Positions 6,229-9,798 of a DNA stretch of 9,798 bases are shown here, in pieces (the stretch's first letter is position 1; each line of letters starts with the position of its first letter). The notes beneath the pieces are model-generated. The model had not been told where the DNA came from. It ran no database searches and saw nothing but the letters and a program-made list of their open reading frames with translations. The DNA comes from Bacteroidia bacterium (GTDB taxonomy: Bacteria; Bacteroidota; Bacteroidia; JAESSM01; NORP286), in contig JAESSM010000174.1 in assembly GCA_016764115.1 (NCBI GenBank), positions 1 to 9,798 on the forward strand. Direction: 5' to 3'. A program made the position numbers and the translations under genes.

Positions 6229-6882
6229 TTATTCGCGCCAAAGATAAGGAAACAATATATAGGAAACAGTAACGATAATTACATTTATAGCAAGCAATGT
6301 GATAAGTTCGTCCATACTTTGCATCCAGGGATTGCCTATCATCGCATTTTTTGAAACAGCTATCAACATAACCAACAATGGAATAATGATCGGAAAGCTT
6401 AGGACAGCCAATAAAGTGGTATTGTTATTCGCTTTCGAAGCAATCGCTGATACCATTGTAAAACTTGAAGCTAAGCCACTACTTCCCAAAATTAATGCTA
6501 CTGCAAACAACAATTTATTCTCCAATGGATTACCCATTACTACATGATAGAATCCCAGGCAAATCACTGAAAGAACCAACATCAGTAAAATGTTATAAAT
6601 CAATTTAGAAATAATAACTGATTGGGAGCTGGAAATGCTGTAATAGTAAAGCATTCGACCTTTACTTTCCTGAAGAAAACTTTTCGCAACGGCATTTACT
6701 GATGTAAACAGCATGATGATCCAAAACAAGGTAAGCCATGTTATTGGGTCTACATGTTTAAAGGACAAATAACACAGAAAAACTGTTGAGATAACATACA
6801 ATAGAATACCATTAAGTGCATACTTTTGTCGCCATTCAAGTTTGAGGTCTTTTAGAATCAATGCCTTAACTTCTTTAAACAT
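6229..6882 (-). CDS. ccmB: Haem exporter protein CcmB (ABC transporter membrane subunit)
   Basis: CcmB is the polytopic membrane subunit that works with the ATPase CcmA and with CcmC in the system supplying haem for c-type cytochromes. The 217-residue protein has an N-terminal amphipathic segment FKEVKALILKDLKLEWRQK and six predicted helices at about 22-41, 47-65, 92-113, 122-145, 156-176 and 191-212. LSFPIIIPLLV (161-171) in helix five corresponds to the conserved proline-containing motif of the family. The length is normal. The ATG at 6882 follows directly after a well-matched promoter, so its mRNA would be nearly leaderless. It is the first gene of ccmBCD. The ATPase gene ccmA is not beside it, which is common enough in Bacteroidota that it need not imply loss (inference). 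Confidence 0.93.
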   Translation of the reverse strand: MFKEVKALILKDLKLEWRQKYALNGILLYVISTVFLCYLSFKHVDPITWLTLFWIIMLFTSVNAVAKSFLQESKGRMLYYYSISSSQSVIISKLIYNILLMLVLSVICLGFYHVVMGNPLENKLLFAVALILGSSGLASSFTMVSAIASKANNNTTLLAVLSFPIIIPLLVMLIAVSKNAMIGNPWMQSMDELITLLAINVIIVTVSYILFPYLWRE

Positions 6883-6886
6883 ATCG

Positions 6887-6914
6887 CAAAACTAATCTTC
6901 TTCTCTAATAACAA
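6887..6914 (-). promoter_or_regulatory. Promoter of the ccmBCD operon (TTG-17-TAGTTTTG)
   Basis: On the minus strand TTG (6912-6914) is followed after exactly 17 bp by TAGTTTTG (6887-6894), matching the Bacteroidota/Flavobacterium consensus TTG-N17-23-TAnnTTTG in full. Only 4 bases separate the box from the ccmB ATG, so transcription probably begins at or within a few bases of the start codon. This is the best promoter match in the window. Confidence 0.6.
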
Positions 6915-6994
6915 CTGAAATTGATAAGCAGTTTTATTAAAATTTAAAGACCGAAGATCAAAGAAATAGGCTATTCAGAAACATTTGCGATTCG

Positions 6995-7002
6995 TATATT
7001 AG
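6995..7002 (+). promoter_or_regulatory. Promoter-like box (TATATTAG) for accC
   Basis: TATATTAG is one base from TAnnTTTG and ends 16 bases before the accC ATG, so the leader would be about ten bases. An alternative weaker box, AACATTTG, lies at 6980-6987. No TTG is found at the usual distance upstream of either. The surrounding bases match those at 3033 in the truA-ABC spacer. Confidence 0.35.
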
Positions 7003-7018
7003 CACAAATTTCAATCAG

Positions 7019-8500
7019 ATGAGAAAAGTATTAATAGCCAACCGAGGTGAAATAGCGGTGCGCATTATGCGCACGTGTAAGGACCTGGGAATAAAAACTG
7101 TTGCGGTATATTCTGAAGCCGACAGAAACGCTACACATGTTAAACTTGCTGATGAAGCAGTATGTATCGGTCCTCCTCCATCCAATCAGTCTTACTTATT
7201 GGAAAATGAGATTATCAAAGCGGCAAAACTCACTAAAGCAGATGGTATTCATCCCGGTTATGGGTTTTTATCAGAAAATGCAAGCTTCGCTAATAAAGTT
7301 AAACGCTATAAGATCAAATTCATTGGTCCCAATTCCAGGGCGATTGAAATAATGGGAAATAAACTGGCCGCAAAAGATACTGTTGCAAAATTCGGTGTTC
7401 CTATGGTACCTGGAACTGATAAAGCTATCAGCAACATTAAAGCTGCGAAAAAAGTTGCGGCAGAGATCAAGTTGCCAATATTAATAAAAGCTGCTGCTGG
7501 TGGGGGTGGAAAAGGAATGAGGATCGTTAATAAAATGGAAGATTTTGAAGAACAGATGAAGCGTGCCGTTAGTGAAGCAAAATCAGCATTTGGAAATGGA
7601 TCAGTTTTTATTGAAAAATATATAAAATCACCTCGACATATAGAAATTCAGATTTTGGCTGACGCTCATGGAAATGTTGTTCATTTATTTGAAAGAGAAT
7701 GTTCCATTCAAAGAAGACATCAAAAGGTAATTGAAGAAGCGCCTTCATCCATTTTAACACCTGAATTGCGTGAAAAAATGGGTCACTGTGCAATCAATGT
7801 TGCTAAATCATGCAAATATGTTGGAGCGGGAACAGTAGAATTTTTGCTGGACAATAAAATGAACTTCTATTTCCTTGAAATGAATACCCGACTGCAAGTT
7901 GAACATCCCGTGACAGAACAAATAACAGGAGTAGATCTTGTTAAAGAACAGATTAACATTGCAGATGGCAAAAAAATTAGCTTTAAGCAGGAAGACTTGC
8001 TAATAAACGGGCATGCTATTGAATTAAGAGTTTATGCTGAAGACCCTTCAGAGAACTTTTTACCTGCTACTGGCTCCCTAAATATTTATCAGCCACCAAA
8101 AGGTTTAGGAGTCAGAGTTGATGATGGACATGAAGAAGGAATGGATATTCCGGTTTATTATGATCCTTTAATGGCTAAATTGATAACATATGGGAAAGAC
8201 CGTAAAGAGGCCATCAACAGAATGAAAAGAGCCATCAGCGAATACAAAATTTCAGGTGTTGCCAACACTTTGCTTTTCGGTGATTTTGTGATGAATAACA
8301 AAGACTTTATTAAAGGTACTTTTGATACTCACTTTGTTGAAAAACACTTTAAACCCAAGTTTCTTAATAAGGAAGATAAAAACAAAGCAATGATTGCTGT
8401 CTATATTGCTGGATTATTAAGCAATGAACATATTGCCAAAGGGACTAAATTTCAATTAGACAAACAAGAAAATTGGAAAAAGAGTAGAGTAATTTATTGA
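7019..8500 (+). CDS. accC: Biotin carboxylase subunit of acetyl-/acyl-CoA carboxylase
   Basis: The enzyme carboxylates biotin on a carrier protein using ATP and bicarbonate, the first half-reaction of acyl-CoA carboxylase in fatty acid synthesis. The ATP-grasp fold and active site are complete: N-terminal KVLIANRGEIAVRI (3-16), HPGYGFLSEN (78-87), Lys115, Lys157, the glycine loop GGGGKGM (161-167), His207, Lys236 (HQKVIEE), metal ligands Glu274 and Glu287, EMNTRLQVEHPVTE (287-300) with Asn289 and Arg291, and Arg337 in LRVYAEDP. These align with E. coli AccC Lys116, Lys159, His209, Lys238, Glu276, Glu288, Asn290, Arg292 and Arg338. At 493 residues it is about 45 longer than E. coli AccC; the extra tail ends ENWKKSR, as in Bacteroidota/propionyl-CoA-carboxylase-like forms. 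No biotin carrier or carboxyltransferase gene adjoins it, so the partners are elsewhere. It ends 3 bp from a convergent gene. Confidence 0.95.
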   Translation: MRKVLIANRGEIAVRIMRTCKDLGIKTVAVYSEADRNATHVKLADEAVCIGPPPSNQSYLLENEIIKAAKLTKADGIHPGYGFLSENASFANKVKRYKIKFIGPNSRAIEIMGNKLAAKDTVAKFGVPMVPGTDKAISNIKAAKKVAAEIKLPILIKAAAGGGGKGMRIVNKMEDFEEQMKRAVSEAKSAFGNGSVFIEKYIKSPRHIEIQILADAHGNVVHLFERECSIQRRHQKVIEEAPSSILTPELREKMGHCAINVAKSCKYVGAGTVEFLLDNKMNFYFLEMNTRLQVEHPVTEQITGVDLVKEQINIADGKKISFKQEDLLINGHAIELRVYAEDPSENFLPATGSLNIYQPPKGLGVRVDDGHEEGMDIPVYYDPLMAKLITYGKDRKEAINRMKRAISEYKISGVANTLLFGDFVMNNKDFIKGTFDTHFVEKHFKPKFLNKEDKNKAMIAVYIAGLLSNEHIAKGTKFQLDKQENWKKSRVIY

Positions 8501-8503
8501 GTC

Positions 8504-9223
8504 TTAGTGGCTATACCTTTTTGCTCTTGAGATCTTATAATTAAGTCCCAAATACATTCCAACACTCACAGGGATCAAGTCTGATAGATTTAAATACCGT
8601 CCAAATGGAAATTCAGTAGCAGCCCCGCTTGTATTTATCGCATTTCCCAATCCGTACAAGTATCTCAATCCTATATTTAAATTTAATCCCTTAGCAATTT
8701 CTTCTTTTTCATACCCCATCCCAAACAAAAAGCAAGTAATTGTCTTGCTAAAATTTTGAGTTACATCAGTAGATGTTGATGCATTATTTCTTCCTCTATA
8801 ATCTATGTTAGATGCTTTACTTAAGATGTTATACCTAAAGCCTGAATCAAAATAGAATTCGGGAATAACATAATATTTCAACAACCCATTTATACCAATG
8901 TATTGCAAGCTCTTTTTAAAATTACCAACTCCAATTTCTTCATAAATTTGATTATGGTTCACTTTTGATCCTGAAAGTGTTCCACCTATTTTATCAGTAA
9001 AATTATATATCAGCTCGAAACAATACCCATTACCAGTTGATATCAAGGGTTTTATGGAGGGATCATCAGAGATATTCTTATTCAGCAACCAAGTCAACCC
9101 ATACGAGCCGTAGCTTCCAAACCGAAATCCTTTTTTAGTAGCTCCAAGACCACGTTTTTTCCTTGCTTCGCAATCAAAAGAAAGAACAAAAACCAGTATA
9201 ATAAGTAAAAAATAGTTTTTCAA
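8504..9223 (-). CDS. Predicted secreted outer-membrane barrel-like protein, function unknown
   Basis: This protein of about 239 residues has a signal peptide (hydrophobic YFLLIILVFVLSF, likely cleaved near CEA before RKKRG at about residue 20) and then a chain of alternating amphipathic strands rich in Gly, Tyr and Phe: FRFGSYGSYGLTW, YCFELIYNF, KIGGTLSGSKV, YFDSGFRYNI, NLNIGLRYLYGLG, SVGMYLGLNYKI. The pattern is that of a small 8- to 10-strand outer-membrane barrel (porT/OmpA-like fold), ending in an aromatic-rich strand near the C-terminus. I do not recognise a specific family. The only suitable start is TTG at 9223, because an in-frame stop lies seven codons upstream and no ATG or GTG is nearby. 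The Cys at 18 lacks a proper lipobox. It is divergent from the M14 peptidase and convergent with accC; no functional link is evident. Confidence 0.7.
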   Translation of the reverse strand: MKNYFLLIILVFVLSFDCEARKKRGLGATKKGFRFGSYGSYGLTWLLNKNISDDPSIKPLISTGNGYCFELIYNFTDKIGGTLSGSKVNHNQIYEEIGVGNFKKSLQYIGINGLLKYYVIPEFYFDSGFRYNILSKASNIDYRGRNNASTSTDVTQNFSKTITCFLFGMGYEKEEIAKGLNLNIGLRYLYGLGNAINTSGAATEFPFGRYLNLSDLIPVSVGMYLGLNYKISRAKRYSH

Positions 9224-9254
9224 AATGATAACTTTGGTATGTCAAGTTAAGAAA

Positions 9255-9289
9255 TTTGGCTGTAATTTATAATAACTGTCTTAAATTTA
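9255..9289 (+). promoter_or_regulatory. Weak promoter candidate for the M14 peptidase gene
   Basis: TTTG at 9255-9258 is followed after 23 bp by TAAATTTA (9282-9289), one base from TAnnTTTG, and the ATG lies 9 bases further on. Spacing is at the upper limit of the consensus. The region is AT-rich, so chance matches are likely. Confidence 0.25.
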
Positions 9290-9298
9290 ATTACTACA

Positions 9299-9798
9299 AT
9301 GTCTATTTTAAACAATTTACTTTTTCTTTTACTATTTACTTTTTCAAACTTTCTAACCCCGTTTGAGAAAAGCAAAGAAAAAGAAACTGCCACGTACGAA
9401 GAAGCTATAAGTTACTACCAAAACCTTGCATATGAATTTGATGAAATTTCTATTTCAGAATTTGGAGAAACAGATATTGGCAAGCCTCTTCATTTAGTTA
9501 CAATATCAAGTTCTCGAGAATTTGATCCTCAAAAAATCAAAAGACAAAACAAGATAATCATTTTAATAAACAATGGTATTCACCCTGGTGAACCAGAGGG
9601 AATTGATGCTTCTATGATGTTAGCTAGAGATCTAGTCACTAAGCCAGAATTAATGCAATTGCTTGATCATGTTGTAATTGGTATAATTCCAATTTACAAT
9701 ATTGGAGGCTCCATGAATAGAGGATGTTGCAGTCGGGCTAATCAAAATGGGCCAGTAAGTTATGGTTTTAGAGGAAATGCCAAAAACCTTGACCTGAA
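9299..9798 (+). CDS. M14 family zinc carboxypeptidase, N-terminal part, cut by right edge
   Basis: An ATG at 9299 opens a frame that stays open to the window end (166 codons plus 2 bases). Residues 1-19 form a signal peptide (LLFLLLFTFSNFL), so the protein is exported. The zinc-binding HxxE motif of M14 peptidases is His95-Pro-Gly-Glu98 in INNGIHPGEPEGIDASMM. Further on, NRGCCSRANQNGPVSYGFRG and then NAKNLDLN include the substrate-binding Arg158 and the NLDLN stretch typical of the family. The third zinc ligand (His) and the catalytic Glu should lie beyond the edge. M14 enzymes remove C-terminal residues or cleave peptide cross-links; specificity here cannot be judged. The gene is divergent from the barrel-like gene with 75 bp between the starts. 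Confidence 0.88.
   Translation, partial: MSILNNLLFLLLFTFSNFLTPFEKSKEKETATYEEAISYYQNLAYEFDEISISEFGETDIGKPLHLVTISSSREFDPQKIKRQNKIIILINNGIHPGEPEGIDASMMLARDLVTKPELMQLLDHVVIGIIPIYNIGGSMNRGCCSRANQNGPVSYGFRGNAKNLDL

Noticed and set aside
6299..6547. Plus-strand open frame of 82 codons opposite ccmB
   Set aside because: Shadow of the hydrophobic CcmB coding sequence; hydrophobic codons read in antisense often remain open.
7101..7352. Plus-strand open frame of 83 codons inside accC
   Set aside because: It is an alternative frame within a gene with complete biotin carboxylase motifs; the peptide shows no recognisable feature.
1..9798. CRISPR array, toxin-antitoxin pair, retron or other defence system
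   Set aside because: No regularly spaced repeats, no reverse transcriptase, nuclease or recognisable toxin motif; the orphan membrane gene alone is not enough to claim a toxin.

Overview
The window looks like chromosomal DNA from a low-GC member of the phylum Bacteroidota, probably Cytophagales or a relative. Four observations support this: a DUF4293 membrane protein divergent from truA, a ccmB-ccmC-ccmD cytochrome c maturation cluster with a signal-peptide-bearing CcmD-like protein, the absence of purine-rich Shine-Dalgarno sites, and several upstream matches to the Bacteroidota promoter consensus (TTG, 17-23 bp, TAnnTTTG). The genus assignment is inference.

Left part (1-1972, minus strand). 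Three co-directional, closely packed genes: a DUF4293 four-helix membrane protein, a short-chain dehydrogenase (SDR), and the N-terminal part of a Prc/Tsp-type carboxy-terminal processing protease that runs off the left edge. The protease frame is broken near 455-463, next to a run of six A (T on the coding strand), so the gene is either frameshifted or affected by a homopolymer sequencing error.

Centre left (1973-5294, plus strand). A 212-bp divergent intergenic region holds several dyads and a promoter-like box just before truA (tRNA pseudouridine synthase A). About 600 bp then separates truA from a full-length ABC exporter half-transporter. This spacer holds hairpins, a promoter-like box, a possible 17-codon ORF, and an orphan two-helix membrane protein with an internal 24-bp duplication. 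It is the most unusual stretch in the window.

Centre right (5295-6894, minus strand). The ABC exporter converges on ccmD across a 41-bp spacer made of degenerate AATTnAC-like heptamers that also form a stem-loop. The ccmB-ccmC-ccmD operon has a well-matched promoter directly before the ccmB start. These genes encode the membrane part of the haem export and handling system used for c-type cytochrome assembly. ccmA, ccmE and ccmF are not in the window.

Right part (7019-9798). accC (biotin carboxylase of an acyl-CoA carboxylase) stands alone on the plus strand and ends 3 bp from a convergent gene for a predicted secreted, outer-membrane barrel-like protein. A divergent plus-strand M14 zinc carboxypeptidase starts at 9299 and is cut by the right edge.

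I see no tRNA, rRNA, CRISPR array, transposase or obvious defence system. Most of the window is ordinary housekeeping content, and I do not see convincing evidence of a new multi-gene system. The points most worth checking are the protease frameshift, the truA-ABC spacer with its orphan gene, and the heptamer spacer.
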